DNA of 50,166 nucleotides from Peptococcaceae bacterium UBA5356 (GCA_002407935.1 DHPU01000046.1:1-50166); one strand, 5' to 3'; shown: positions 7,250 through 15,489, counted from the stretch's first letter. The notes: generated by a model from the letters alone, not told the origin. A program made the numbers and translations.

Positions 7250-10027
7250 ATGATGAATTTTGAATGGGCTTTCCTTGATCTGGAGACAACAGGACTAAAT
7301 CACCTTCAAGATCAAGTAATTGAAATAGCGGCGATAATTTGTCGGCGTGATGGCTCAAAAGAAGTGTTTGAGACCCTGGTTAAACCTAGGGTCTCTGTCC
7401 CAACACAAATTACTTTACTTACTGGAATAAATGATGTGATGTTGGAGAAAGCACCGAAAGCGGAGGAGCTGATAAGTAAAGTAAAAATATTGTTGGAAGG
7501 GAAAGTTATTGTAGCTCATAATGCTCCTTTTGATTTGGGCTTTTTGCAAGAGATGTTGGGTGAGCCTTTGACCAATAAATGGATAGATACGATTGAACTT
7601 ACCAAAGTGCTTTTCCCCAATTTACCTTCATATAGTCTGCGTTATTTAATTAGAAATTTTTCTTTAGAAACTTGTCCGAATCATCGTGCTTCTGCGGATA
7701 CGGAGGCTCTGGAAAAGCTGTTCTTTTATCTGTTAGAGCGCGCTACTCAGTTATCTTTACAGGAAGTACAAAATATTTATTATTTTTTGCAGGATGAGGA
7801 AAAAGGGCTTGCTTTATTTTTTCAACAAATTCTCAAGGAAAAGATTAAAACATATAATTTTACTCAGCCCATTAATAAACGAAGACGAGAAAAAGAAGAG
7901 GGAGATAAGGCTAATACCGGCGGAGCAGTACTTACCTGGTCACCAGAAGAATTAGGCAAAATGTTTATGCCGGGAGGTTCAATTGCCAAAGGATTGTCCA
8001 CTTATCAAGAACGACCGGAACAAATTAAGATGATGAAAGCCGTGGCTAAAGCTTTTAGTCAAGAGCGTTATCTGCTTGTGGAAGCAGGAACGGGTGTAGG
8101 AAAATCATTGGCTTATCTGGTACCCGCTTTAGCTTGGGCTGTTTCTCAGCAGGAGAAAGTAGTTGTGGCTACGTATACAATTGCTTTACAGGAACAGCTT
8201 TGGCATAATGATATCGGGTTTTTACAGCGATATCTTCCGTTTACTTTCAAAGCAGCAGTCCTGAAGGGTAGAAGCAACTATTTTTGTCTGAATAGATGGA
8301 AAGCAGTAAAGGATAGTTTTTCTAGCTTGACGTGGGCGGAAAAAGTGTTGATGGCACGTTTGGCTTATTGGCTGGATCAAGAGCAGATTGGTGATCGGGA
8401 TACGCTAACTTTACGCGGCTGGGAAGCGGAAATCTTTTCGCAACTGGTTTCTACGCGCGAAAGTTGTTTGGGCTCAGCTTGTCCTTTTTCTGCGGAATGT
8501 TTCTATCAAAAAGCCAGAGAGAAAGCGCAAGAGGCGGATTTAATCATTGTTAATCATTCTCTGCTACTTTCGGATGTAAAAATAGGGATTTCTCTTCTTC
8601 CAAATTATAATTACCTGATTGTAGATGAAGCACATCATTTGGAAGAGGAAGGAACTAAACAGTTTACGAACTCCTTTTCTTTGGGGGATTTTCAGAAAAG
8701 AATTAATCAGCTTTTAAAAAAGAAGGAGGGGTTTAGAAAGCCGGGGCTTTTATATATATGGAAAAATTACAGCGGATTAGCCAAAGAAATTTTTTCTGAG
8801 GTAAAGGACTTAATTAATGGGGCGGAAGGGTGCAGTCAGACAATTACGCAAGGGATTGAAGAAATTGCGCAATTCCTTGCGCAACAACAGCAAAGTGAAA
8901 CAATTAGAGTTAATGAAGCAATACAGCGGGAGAAGTGGTGGGAAAATCTGAAGCTGCTTTTTGATAATCTTTTTGGGCAGGGCGAAGATTTATTAGCTAA
9001 TTTAGCTCGCTTATATAATAGGCTGTCGGAGGATTGTTCAGAAATTGACTGGGAAAATTCTTTAAAAGATTTACGGACCTATATGGGTGAAATTAAGGAG
9101 GATCTGGATCTTGTCCAAACGTTCTTTCATACTTTGGAAGAAACGTCTGTTTATTGGCTGGAATTACAGAGCAAAAGGAAAGAACTCCAGTTACATATTA
9201 CTCCGGTTAATATTGCTGAACTTTTTCGGGAACAGCTTTTTGCCACTAAAACAACAACGGTCTTAACCTCTGCGACGTTAAGTGTAGCAGAAGATTTTCA
9301 TTTTTTAAGTGAACAGTTGGGGTTGCCGGAAGAACTGGTAGATACATTGAAAATTCCTTCTCCCTTTCTTTATGATGAGCAATCTTTACTGGCCATCGAC
9401 GACAGTCTCCCCGATCCATCGCGTACCAGTGAAAAAGCGTATAATCTAGCTTTAAAGGAAGCTCTTTATGCCATTCTTCAGGCAACTGGGGGGAGAACGC
9501 TGGTGCTTTTTACTTCCCATAAACAATTGCAAAGCATGTATACCGATTTAAAAAGCCCTCTCCAGGAAAAGGGTTGGGAAATTTATGCCGATGGGATTAA
9601 CGGCCGTCGTACGACTTTGCTGGCAGAATTAAAAAATAATCCGGCGGCGATTGTTTTTGGTGCTAATACGTTTTGGGAAGGAATTGATTTACCGGGGGCC
9701 TTCCTTACTTCCGTAGTCATGATTAGACTGCCTTTTTGGCCGCCGAATCTACCTTTGGTGGAAGCAAGGATTGAGGCGATGCGGAAGGAAGGAAAAGACG
9801 GTTTTTATCATTATAGTTTACCGCAGGCAGTCTTGAGATTTCGGCAGGGATATGGTAGGCTTATCAGGACAATTAATGATTGTGGAGTGGTGGCTGTTTT
9901 AGACAATCGTCTTTTAAGGAAAAGTTATGGTAAGGTTTTTCTTAATTCCTTACCGCAACAGAAGTATCTTTCCGGGAATACAGAAAAAGTTGTTGCAAGT
10001 ATTAAGGAATGGTTTAAACGTTCATAA
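7250..10027 (+). CDS. dinG: DinG-family helicase with N-terminal DnaQ-like 3'-5' exonuclease domain
   Basis: 925 residues. The N-terminal DEDDh exonuclease (about 1-170) shows ExoI DLETTG (10-15), ExoII HNAPFDLGF near 91, and ExoIII HRASADTEA. The superfamily 2 helicase part shows Walker A GTGVGKS near 281, the DEAH box near 458, and motif VI QGYGRLIR near 863. Four cysteines (one in SNYFC about 345, three in SCLGSACPFSAEC about 404-417) are spaced like the 4Fe-4S ligands of E. coli DinG and XPD. A role in DNA repair or recombination is expected. ATG 7250 and ATG 7253 are both possible; the leader contains short GAAAATTTG repeats. Confidence 0.92.
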   Translation: MMNFEWAFLDLETTGLNHLQDQVIEIAAIICRRDGSKEVFETLVKPRVSVPTQITLLTGINDVMLEKAPKAEELISKVKILLEGKVIVAHNAPFDLGFLQEMLGEPLTNKWIDTIELTKVLFPNLPSYSLRYLIRNFSLETCPNHRASADTEALEKLFFYLLERATQLSLQEVQNIYYFLQDEEKGLALFFQQILKEKIKTYNFTQPINKRRREKEEGDKANTGGAVLTWSPEELGKMFMPGGSIAKGLSTYQERPEQIKMMKAVAKAFSQERYLLVEAGTGVGKSLAYLVPALAWAVSQQEKVVVATYTIALQEQLWHNDIGFLQRYLPFTFKAAVLKGRSNYFCLNRWKAVKDSFSSLTWAEKVLMARLAYWLDQEQIGDRDTLTLRGWEAEIFSQLVSTRESCLGSACPFSAECFYQKAREKAQEADLIIVNHSLLLSDVKIGISLLPNYNYLIVDEAHHLEEEGTKQFTNSFSLGDFQKRINQLLKKKEGFRKPGLLYIWKNYSGLAKEIFSEVKDLINGAEGCSQTITQGIEEIAQFLAQQQQSETIRVNEAIQREKWWENLKLLFDNLFGQGEDLLANLARLYNRLSEDCSEIDWENSLKDLRTYMGEIKEDLDLVQTFFHTLEETSVYWLELQSKRKELQLHITPVNIAELFREQLFATKTTTVLTSATLSVAEDFHFLSEQLGLPEELVDTLKIPSPFLYDEQSLLAIDDSLPDPSRTSEKAYNLALKEALYAILQATGGRTLVLFTSHKQLQSMYTDLKSPLQEKGWEIYADGINGRRTTLLAELKNNPAAIVFGANTFWEGIDLPGAFLTSVVMIRLPFWPPNLPLVEARIEAMRKEGKDGFYHYSLPQAVLRFRQGYGRLIRTINDCGVVAVLDNRLLRKSYGKVFLNSLPQQKYLSGNTEKVVASIKEWFKRS

Positions 10028-10077
10028 AATGATAAAATAGGATAGTACACCTTTAGAGGTTAGGAGGGAAAAATGAG

Positions 10078-10734
10078 GTGGACAGACGTAAAGGACTTAT
10101 TGTAGCTGATGTTTTACCGATGCTTATTGTGTTCCTAATTATTACAACAGCTGCAGCTCTTTGGGGAGGGGTAAGGGCGGCCTTACTTCCGGGAATATTG
10201 GCCTTATTTACTTTATACTTTTTTCGTAATCCTCTTAGGAGGATAAGTGCCCAGCCTGAGGAGGTTGTTTCTCCAGCAGACGGAGTTGTCATGGCGGTGG
10301 AAGAGGTTGTAGAAGAAAACTATCTGCATGGCTCGGCCATTAAAGTCAGTATCTTCTTGAATATTTTCAATGTCCATGTTAATCGGACACCTATTACGGG
10401 AGTGATTGACTATCTTTATTATCGGCAGGGAAAGTTTTTACCGGCCTTTAAATCACATGCTTCTCATTTAAATGAACGTAATTATGTGGGGATAAGATGG
10501 GAAAAGAATCCCGCTGTGTCTATCCTTGTTGTGCAGATTACTGGTTTTATTGCGCGCAGAATTGCTTGCTGGGTGAAAGAAGGGGAAAAACTAGCGCAGG
10601 GTGAATTATTTGGCATGATTAAATTTGGTTCGTGTACGGAGTTATATTTGCCTCTGGGTTCAGAAGTTTTAGTTAAAAAGGGGCAAAAAGTTCGTGGCGG
10701 AGAAACAATAATTGGGAGGTTACAAAATGAATAA
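10078..10734 (+). CDS. psd: Phosphatidylserine decarboxylase proenzyme
   Basis: 218 residues, the short (archaetidylserine-type) Psd class. Two N-terminal membrane helices (about 8-45), then PADGVV, the NVHVNRTP segment, and the self-cleavage site FGSCTEL, where Ser185 would become the pyruvoyl group after cleavage between Gly184 and Ser185. It converts phosphatidylserine to phosphatidylethanolamine at the membrane. The GTG start at 10078 follows AGGAGG (10062-10067); an overlapping ATG at 10073 is in another frame and soon stops. The 3' end overlaps pssA by 8 bases, coupling the two enzymes of one pathway. Confidence 0.92.
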   Translation: MDRRKGLIVADVLPMLIVFLIITTAAALWGGVRAALLPGILALFTLYFFRNPLRRISAQPEEVVSPADGVVMAVEEVVEENYLHGSAIKVSIFLNIFNVHVNRTPITGVIDYLYYRQGKFLPAFKSHASHLNERNYVGIRWEKNPAVSILVVQITGFIARRIACWVKEGEKLAQGELFGMIKFGSCTELYLPLGSEVLVKKGQKVRGGETIIGRLQNE

Positions 10735-11230
10735 ACGATTAATACCCAATATAGTTACTTTATCTAATTTGGTTTTGGGTGTTGTCTCTTTGTGCTTTAC
10801 TTTGGAAGGGCATTATAGAGAATCGGCGGTAGCTATTTTATTGGCCATGGTGATGGATGGCATGGATGGACGCTTGGCGAGAAGATTTAAAGTTTCCTCA
10901 GATTTTGGGAAAGAATTAGATTCACTTTCAGATTTAGTTTCTTTCGGTGTGGCTCCGGCACTTTTAACTTATGCCAGTGTCATGAACCAATTAGGATATT
11001 GGGGCTTATCTTTGGCGATTATCTTTGCTTTATGCGGCGCAATCAGGTTGGCTAGGTTTAATGTTTTAAATATCAAAACACATTTTGTAGGGGTTCCGAT
11101 TACCTTTGCAGGTCCCTTAATGGCCATTTTTGTGCTTTTAGCTAATAGGTTACCGTTGTATTTTTATCCCATAGCAACAATTTTTCTTTCTTATTTAATG
11201 GTAAGTAAATTCAAAATACCTAAGTATTAA
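10727..11230 (+). CDS. pssA: CDP-diacylglycerol-serine O-phosphatidyltransferase
   Basis: A 167-residue polytopic membrane enzyme of the CDP-alcohol phosphotransferase family. The signature DGx2ARx8Gx3Dx3D is intact: DGRLAR, then G-K-E-L-D-S-L-S-D. It joins CDP-diacylglycerol and serine to form phosphatidylserine, the substrate of the overlapping upstream psd product. The start is ATG 10727 with GGGAGGT 7-13 bases upstream, inside the end of psd. About five or six hydrophobic segments follow the amphipathic N terminus (RLIPNIVTLSNLVLG). Confidence 0.92.
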   Translation: MNKRLIPNIVTLSNLVLGVVSLCFTLEGHYRESAVAILLAMVMDGMDGRLARRFKVSSDFGKELDSLSDLVSFGVAPALLTYASVMNQLGYWGLSLAIIFALCGAIRLARFNVLNIKTHFVGVPITFAGPLMAIFVLLANRLPLYFYPIATIFLSYLMVSKFKIPKY

Positions 11231-11252
11231 TTAAGCAGCTGGAATATTGCTT

Positions 11253-11288
11253 CTTGTCCCGCATATAAATGGTAGTGTAGTGGACAAG
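11253..11288 (+). promoter_or_regulatory. Inverted repeat overlapping the ribosome binding site of the 11301 gene
   Basis: CTTGTCC (11253-11259) is complementary to GGACAAG (11282-11288). In the mRNA this would form a 7-bp stem that includes the first bases of the AAGGAG Shine-Dalgarno sequence, 13-15 bases before the ATG at 11301. A translational control role is inference only. Confidence 0.3.
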
Positions 11289-11300
11289 GAGTGAAAGCTT

Positions 11301-11786
11301 ATGATTTTTGTGTCTCTTTTGGCCTTTAGTGCCGGCTATTTTTTAAATGAAGCAAAATCCTTGGACAGGTTGTGTAGTAATTTGGGCTATACTCATGAAG
11401 GATGGCTCGTTTTACACTACCAGCGGGGATTTTTTATTTATTTGTTTTTTGTAATACTAGCCTTTGTAAAGAGTTGGGGTTGGGGTTTGCTTTTAAAAAA
11501 TTCCCTGACTGTTTGGTATTTTCCGGCGGGCGGATATCTTCTTGGGAATATGCTGGCTATTTATAGTCTGAAAAAAGGTGACTTTACTTTTTGGTGTGCG
11601 TTAGCAGGGATACTCTTGGGCGTAAACAAGGCCTTTTTTCAGATCCCTTTTACAGCCGTAGTGGTGTGTTACTTAATTACCAGGGAAAAATTTTTTTCTT
11701 TGCAGATAGGGAAAATAGCTTTAGTTATGACGATGTTTATTTTCTTTCTGATTTATTTGCAAGGAAACAGTCACCTTTCAGGTTGA
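11301..11786 (+). CDS. Uncharacterised polytopic membrane protein with faint PlsY resemblance
   Basis: 161 residues with four or five hydrophobic helices (about 1-17, 46-60, 70-90, 97-130, 134-155). I do not recognise it with certainty. The layout loosely parallels the acyl-phosphate acyltransferase PlsY: a first helix, a polar loop, then AGGYLLGN..YSLKKG where PlsY has AG..LGH..F.GGKG, and ITREKFFSLQIGKI where PlsY has TR..SLGSI. The catalytic glycines and the SGNxGATN loop are not conserved, so activity is doubtful. It directly follows psd and pssA, two phospholipid genes. ATG 11301 has AAGGAGTG upstream. Confidence 0.45.
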   Translation: MIFVSLLAFSAGYFLNEAKSLDRLCSNLGYTHEGWLVLHYQRGFFIYLFFVILAFVKSWGWGLLLKNSLTVWYFPAGGYLLGNMLAIYSLKKGDFTFWCALAGILLGVNKAFFQIPFTAVVVCYLITREKFFSLQIGKIALVMTMFIFFLIYLQGNSHLSG

Positions 11787-11822
11787 GAATAATAAAATGG
11801 AGGAAGAAAGGAAGGGTGACGG

Positions 11823-11903
11823 ATGATGAAAGAGATTAAAGCCTTATTTTTTATTCCTCTACCCCGGTTTATAACCAGACTGTTCAAAAAAAAGGAGAAG
11901 TAA
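11823..11903 (+). CDS. Possible 26-residue small protein
   Basis: ATG ATG AAA starts a short frame encoding MMKEIKALFFIPL followed by PRFITRLFKKKEK, ending in TAA at 11903. A purine-rich GGAAGGGTGACGG lies just upstream. The product would be a short hydrophobic segment with a strongly basic tail, the look of a membrane-associated microprotein. It ends 27 bases before a terminator hairpin, so it could be the last gene of the psd-pssA unit. No homologue is known to me and the frame may be chance. Confidence 0.25.
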   Translation: MMKEIKALFFIPLPRFITRLFKKKEK

Positions 11904-11930
11904 AAGGGTTAAGACAAGATAAAAATGAGG

Positions 11931-11976
11931 AAAGGAGTTATTGCACAAAGAATTAATTTGTAGCAATAGCTCCTTT
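11931..11976. terminator. Bidirectional terminator between convergent genes
   Basis: AAAGGAGTTATTGC (11931-11944) pairs with GCAATAGCTCCTTT (11963-11976) with one mismatch, and the stem continues inward with ACAAA/TTTGT. A TTTT run follows soon after on the minus strand (CATTTTTATC) and a T-rich stretch on the plus strand. It separates the plus-strand 11301 gene from the minus-strand 12000 gene. Confidence 0.7.
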
Positions 11977-11999
11977 TGGTCTGGGCAGTTTTTTCTTTG

Positions 12000-12395
12000 T
12001 TATTTTGTTACTAGCCCTATCCCGATAATTCCGCCCAAAAGACCGGAGCAGGCTGTAAGGCCGCATCTTTTCAAGATGAAGGTAAAGGTTAGTAGGGATG
12101 AATCAAGGATCAGCCCGCCTAAAAGGGTGAGGATAAAGTAGGAAAGGCTTACGGCGGTACCGTACAATAGTCCTTTCCCCTGGGCAGAATGGGCGGCAAT
12201 TATGGAACCGCTGAACATACTGATGAAAAAAACAAAAGAAGAAAATCCGGATAAGAGACTTTCAGAAAGGGATGTGTATTGCAGAAGCAGTGCGGAGATA
12301 ATACCTAAAATGATAGTGATGAGAATAGCCCAAAGAAGCCCTTTAAGGGCAAAGGATGTCTGAAACCCTTCAGATGAGGTTATTTTTTCAACCAT
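12000..12395 (-). CDS. TIGR04086 family membrane protein (YrzE-like)
   Basis: 131 residues with four membrane helices (about 16-40, 48-68, 75-98, 108-128). The pattern, with Gly-rich small-residue helices, GSIIAAHSAQGKGLLYG in the middle and a final GLLGGIIGIGL, is that of the TIGR04086/YrzE family found in spore-forming Firmicutes, whose function is unknown. The start is ATG at 12395 (minus strand), preceded by GGGGGTGA. It is transcribed toward the psd-pssA unit, with a shared terminator between them. Confidence 0.75.
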   Translation of the reverse strand: MVEKITSSEGFQTSFALKGLLWAILITIILGIISALLLQYTSLSESLLSGFSSFVFFISMFSGSIIAAHSAQGKGLLYGTAVSLSYFILTLLGGLILDSSLLTFTFILKRCGLTACSGLLGGIIGIGLVTK

Positions 12396-12479
12396 TTTTT
12401 AATCACCCCCAGTAATTTCTATTTTAACAATATGTCTCTGTTGCTGAATTATGAATATAAATTAATGGGGGAAGGTGGA

Positions 12480-12508
12480 TTGCCATCATCAGGTCATTAG
12501 GTTAGAAT
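12480..12508 (+). promoter_or_regulatory. Probable sigma-A promoter of folE
   Basis: -35 TTGCCA (12480-12485) and -10 TAGAAT (12503-12508) with a 17-base spacer, 47 bases before the folE ATG. The region 12396-12555 between the divergent genes otherwise holds only AT-rich sequence and the two ribosome binding sites. Confidence 0.65.
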
Positions 12509-12555
12509 AGACTTACTGAAGTGATGTAGAATAGAGTGAGAGAAAGAGGGAGGAA

Positions 12556-13116
12556 ATGGATCAAAAGAAAATACAAGATGCTGTAAAAATGTTGCTGGAG
12601 GCGATTGGTGAAGATACTTCAAGAGAAGGGTTAAGGGGGACACCGGCAAGGGTCGCCAAAATGTGTGAAGAGATTTTTGCGGGGATGAATCAAGAGCCGG
12701 ATGCCGAATTATTTGTCTGTTTTAATGAAGAGCATGAAGAAATGGTTTTAGTCAAGGATATTCCTTTCTATTCCTTTTGTGAACATCACATCTTGCCTTT
12801 TTTTGGCAAGGCCCATGTAGCTTACATACCTCGTAAAGGGAAAGTCACAGGACTTTCTAAACTGGCGAGAGTAGTAGAAATATACGCAAGGAGACCTCAG
12901 CTTCAGGAACGGTTAACTTCGCAAATTGCTGATTCGATTATGAGAGTTTTAAATCCGCTGGGGGTGCTGGTGGTTATTGAAGCAGAACATCTGTGTATGA
13001 CTATTCGTGGTGTCAATAAACCGGGCAGTAAAACGCTTACTTCTGCGGTGCGTGGTATTTTTCGTTCCAAGGAGGCTACCAGAGCTGAAGCACTTGCCTT
13101 AATCCACGGAAGGTAG
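12556..13116 (+). CDS. folE: GTP cyclohydrolase I (FolE, type IA)
   Basis: 186 residues, the usual length. It converts GTP to 7,8-dihydroneopterin triphosphate, the first step of tetrahydrofolate synthesis. The zinc ligands are visible: Cys75 in FCEHHILPFFG with His78, and Cys147 in HLCMTIRGV. Other signatures are GLRGTPARVAKM near 25-36, the GLSKLARVVEIYARRPQLQERLT block, and the KPGSKTLTSAVRG end. ATG 12556 follows AGAGGGAGG. It is monocistronic or shares its transcript with surE 45 bases downstream. Confidence 0.96.
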   Translation: MDQKKIQDAVKMLLEAIGEDTSREGLRGTPARVAKMCEEIFAGMNQEPDAELFVCFNEEHEEMVLVKDIPFYSFCEHHILPFFGKAHVAYIPRKGKVTGLSKLARVVEIYARRPQLQERLTSQIADSIMRVLNPLGVLVVIEAEHLCMTIRGVNKPGSKTLTSAVRGIFRSKEATRAEALALIHGR

Positions 13117-13161
13117 GCAAAGGATTTAGCAAGATAAATATCTAAAAAATTGGAGGAAACT

Positions 13162-13938
13162 ATGTATATACTTGTGACTAATGATGATGGGGTTTCGGCT
13201 CCTGGGGTACAGGCTTTAGCTCGGAAGATGATGGAGGTAGGTAATGTTGTTCTTGTGGCCCCTTTGGAGGAAAAAAGTGCAGTTGGACATGGGATCACCA
13301 TCAGGGATCCTATTCGGGTTAGTGAATTAAAAGTAGAGGGGTTAAGTCAGGTCTGGGGGGTTAATGGTACGCCGGCCGATTGTGTTAAGTTGGGATTACA
13401 AGAGTTGCTGCAGCATGAGTGTGGTTTGGTTGTTTCCGGAATTAATAATGGACCCAATATGGGAACGGATGTACTTTATTCGGGAACGGTATCTGCTGCC
13501 ATAGAAGGAGTTATTATAGGGGTACCTTCTATCGCTGTTTCTTTGGCTTCCTGGGATTATGAAGATTATAGTGTTGCAGCTGAAATTACATTAACGTTGG
13601 TTAAAGAGATAATTAGGCAGGAAAGGGTTCTTCCTCCCGGAACTTTATTAAATGTTAATATACCGCCTGTCCCAAGGGAGGAAATCAAGGGAATAAAAAT
13701 CACCGGATTAGGAGCGCGGGAATATGAAAACCGCTTTGAAAAACGGCTTGATCCAAGGGGAAACCCCTATTATTGGTCAATTGGCAAACTACTTCCTACG
13801 CAGGAGAAAAATGCTGATCTTGATGCGCCGGCGGTGGAGAATAATTTTGTTTCTGTAACTCCACTCCAGTTTGATTTGACTAATTATCAAATTATTAAAG
13901 AGATTAAAGAGTGGGGATTAGAAGGCTTAAAACTTTAG
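13162..13938 (+). CDS. surE: 5'/3'-nucleotidase SurE
   Basis: 258 residues. SurE is a metal-dependent phosphatase of nucleoside monophosphates. The N terminus ILVTNDDGVSAPG carries the metal-binding Asp8-Asp9; SGINNGPNMGTDVLYSGTV near 93-111 carries the conserved SGxNxG metal/phosphate loop. ATG 13162 is preferred because TTGGAGGAAAC gives GGAGG 5 bases upstream; TTG 13150 would place the Shine-Dalgarno inside the gene. It is followed at once by a terminator and a convergent gene. Confidence 0.94.
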   Translation: MYILVTNDDGVSAPGVQALARKMMEVGNVVLVAPLEEKSAVGHGITIRDPIRVSELKVEGLSQVWGVNGTPADCVKLGLQELLQHECGLVVSGINNGPNMGTDVLYSGTVSAAIEGVIIGVPSIAVSLASWDYEDYSVAAEITLTLVKEIIRQERVLPPGTLLNVNIPPVPREEIKGIKITGLGAREYENRFEKRLDPRGNPYYWSIGKLLPTQEKNADLDAPAVENNFVSVTPLQFDLTNYQIIKEIKEWGLEGLKL

Positions 13939-13965
13939 AAGGCTTGCTTTGTCAGGCCTTTTTTA
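13939..13965 (+). terminator. Terminator after surE
   Basis: AAGGC (13939-13943) pairs with GCCTT (13956-13960) around a 12-nt loop, followed by TTTT and another T7 run a few bases on. It starts immediately after the surE stop codon and overlaps the 3' end of the convergent spoVB gene. Confidence 0.6.
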
Positions 13966-15489
13966 ATATTTTTTTAGAGTACGGAAAAGATGTTTTAAGA
14001 TTAAGTTGACGTATTGATCGCCACTTAGGTAAAGGATTAAAAAGAAAAGGATTGCTAGAGTAAAAGTCAGGAGGATTAAAAGAAAAATGCTTTGGGAGAC
14101 AAAGGGAGAAAGGCTAATTAAGGTATAGCTTAAGAGCAAACCAGCAAGAATAAGGCGTAAAAAGAAGCCTTGTTGTAAGGATAGCCCGGTTTTCTTTTTA
14201 ATAATGGAGAGATTCAGCAGGGAGACGACTAAATAACTAGCGGCATAACTTAAGGCAATGCGGGAGGAACCGAAGAGGGGGTGTGCTCCTAAAAAGTAGA
14301 TGCCGGAAAGCTTAATACTACTACCCACCAGTGTTGTCAAAAAGATTGTTTTGACATACCCAAGTCCTTGCAGGATCCCAACTGTAGTTTGCAGTAAGTA
14401 AAGGAAGACGCTGCCCAAGGCTAGAACTTTTAATAATTCACCAGCCTGGGTTACCTTAAAAAGGAGTTGTGTGATGAGCGGTCCCCAGCAAAAAAGAATG
14501 AGTCCGCAGGGCACGCCGGCAATAAGGGTAATGCCAATGGCTTCCGAGGTACGTTGACAAAGTAGTTGATTTTGTTTTTTGCTTTCTGCTTCAGAAATGG
14601 CGGGGACGAGAGAGGTAGCCAGTGAATAAGTAAGGGTTGAAGGAATAGTAAGGACAGTAAAGGCAACCCCCGTTAGTTCGCCATAAAAAGAGGTGGCCTG
14701 GGAAAGAGAAAAGCCGGCTTTTTTTATTTGTTGAGGAATTAAACTTGCTTCGATCGCTGTTACAGAGCTAGAGACAATTCGGGTGATTGTGATAGGAATA
14801 CCGAAGGCAAAAAGACGTTTAAGCATGGCAAGGGATGGCTTGCGAAAAAGTGGTGCTGAAAAGAGCTTTTTATAAAGGGTAATTAAATAGATTAATCCGC
14901 TTAGTTCACTGAAAAGGATCGCTAAAGAAAGGCCGACAGCAGACCAGGTTAGACCATACGGCTGAAGAAAATAAACGAGTAGAAAGCCGCTGCTAATGCG
15001 AACAATTTGTTCAATGAGCTGGTTAATTGCGGTAGGACGCATATCTTGTAATCCTTGAAAAAAACCTTTAATGGCTGAGGAGATGGCCACAAAGAGCAGG
15101 GTAGGCAGTAAAAAAAGAAACGCCGGTAGTACTCTGGGGTCGGCATATAAGGTTTTAATGAGGGTGGGGGCTAAAAGAATAAAGAAAAAGGACAGAGAGG
15201 CAGAAATGAGGAGCAACATGGAGATTGCGGTTCCCAAAATTATTTCAGTATTGGAGATTTTGCCAGCGGCAATTTCTTCAGCCGTTAATTTGGCTATTGC
15301 TGGGGGAAGCCCGGCTGTAGTAAGAACAAGGATCGTAATATATAAAGGAAAGATCATGTTGAAAATGCCTATACCTTCAGGGGTAATAAGGCGGATGATG
15401 AATATTTGATAAATGAAGCCCATAAATTTAACTAGGATACTGGCTAAAAGCAGAATGAAGGCTCCTTTTAGAAAAGATTGTTTAGGCAT
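13963..15489 (-). CDS. spoVB: SpoVB/MurJ-type polysaccharide (lipid) flippase
   Basis: 508 residues with about 14 hydrophobic helices, the MATE-like MOP superfamily. The N terminus (FLKGAFILLLASILVKFMGF), IRLITPEGIGIFNM and TTAGLPPAIAKLTAEE are typical of the SpoVB branch, which takes part in spore cortex synthesis; relatives (YtgP, MurJ) flip lipid-linked peptidoglycan precursors. ATG 15489 (minus strand) has GGGAGGAG 4-11 bases upstream. It lies alone between two plus-strand genes, consistent with separate regulation. The SpoVB assignment over other paralogues rests on general resemblance only. Confidence 0.82.
   Translation of the reverse strand: MPKQSFLKGAFILLLASILVKFMGFIYQIFIIRLITPEGIGIFNMIFPLYITILVLTTAGLPPAIAKLTAEEIAAGKISNTEIILGTAISMLLLISASLSFFFILLAPTLIKTLYADPRVLPAFLFLLPTLLFVAISSAIKGFFQGLQDMRPTAINQLIEQIVRISSGFLLVYFLQPYGLTWSAVGLSLAILFSELSGLIYLITLYKKLFSAPLFRKPSLAMLKRLFAFGIPITITRIVSSSVTAIEASLIPQQIKKAGFSLSQATSFYGELTGVAFTVLTIPSTLTYSLATSLVPAISEAESKKQNQLLCQRTSEAIGITLIAGVPCGLILFCWGPLITQLLFKVTQAGELLKVLALGSVFLYLLQTTVGILQGLGYVKTIFLTTLVGSSIKLSGIYFLGAHPLFGSSRIALSYAASYLVVSLLNLSIIKKKTGLSLQQGFFLRLILAGLLLSYTLISLSPFVSQSIFLLILLTFTLAILFFLILYLSGDQYVNLILKHLFRTLKKY

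Noticed and set aside
11591..11839. 82-codon frame overlapping the end of the PlsY-like gene
   Set aside because: Lies mostly inside the 11301 gene in another frame, with no Shine-Dalgarno; the tail is an accidental open stretch.
11941..12141. 66-codon plus-strand frame over the terminator and the YrzE-like gene
   Set aside because: Starts inside a terminator stem and is antisense to a convincing membrane protein gene.
15071..15409. 112-codon open frame on the plus strand inside spoVB
   Set aside because: Antisense to clear membrane-helix codons, with a low-complexity product and no ribosome site.
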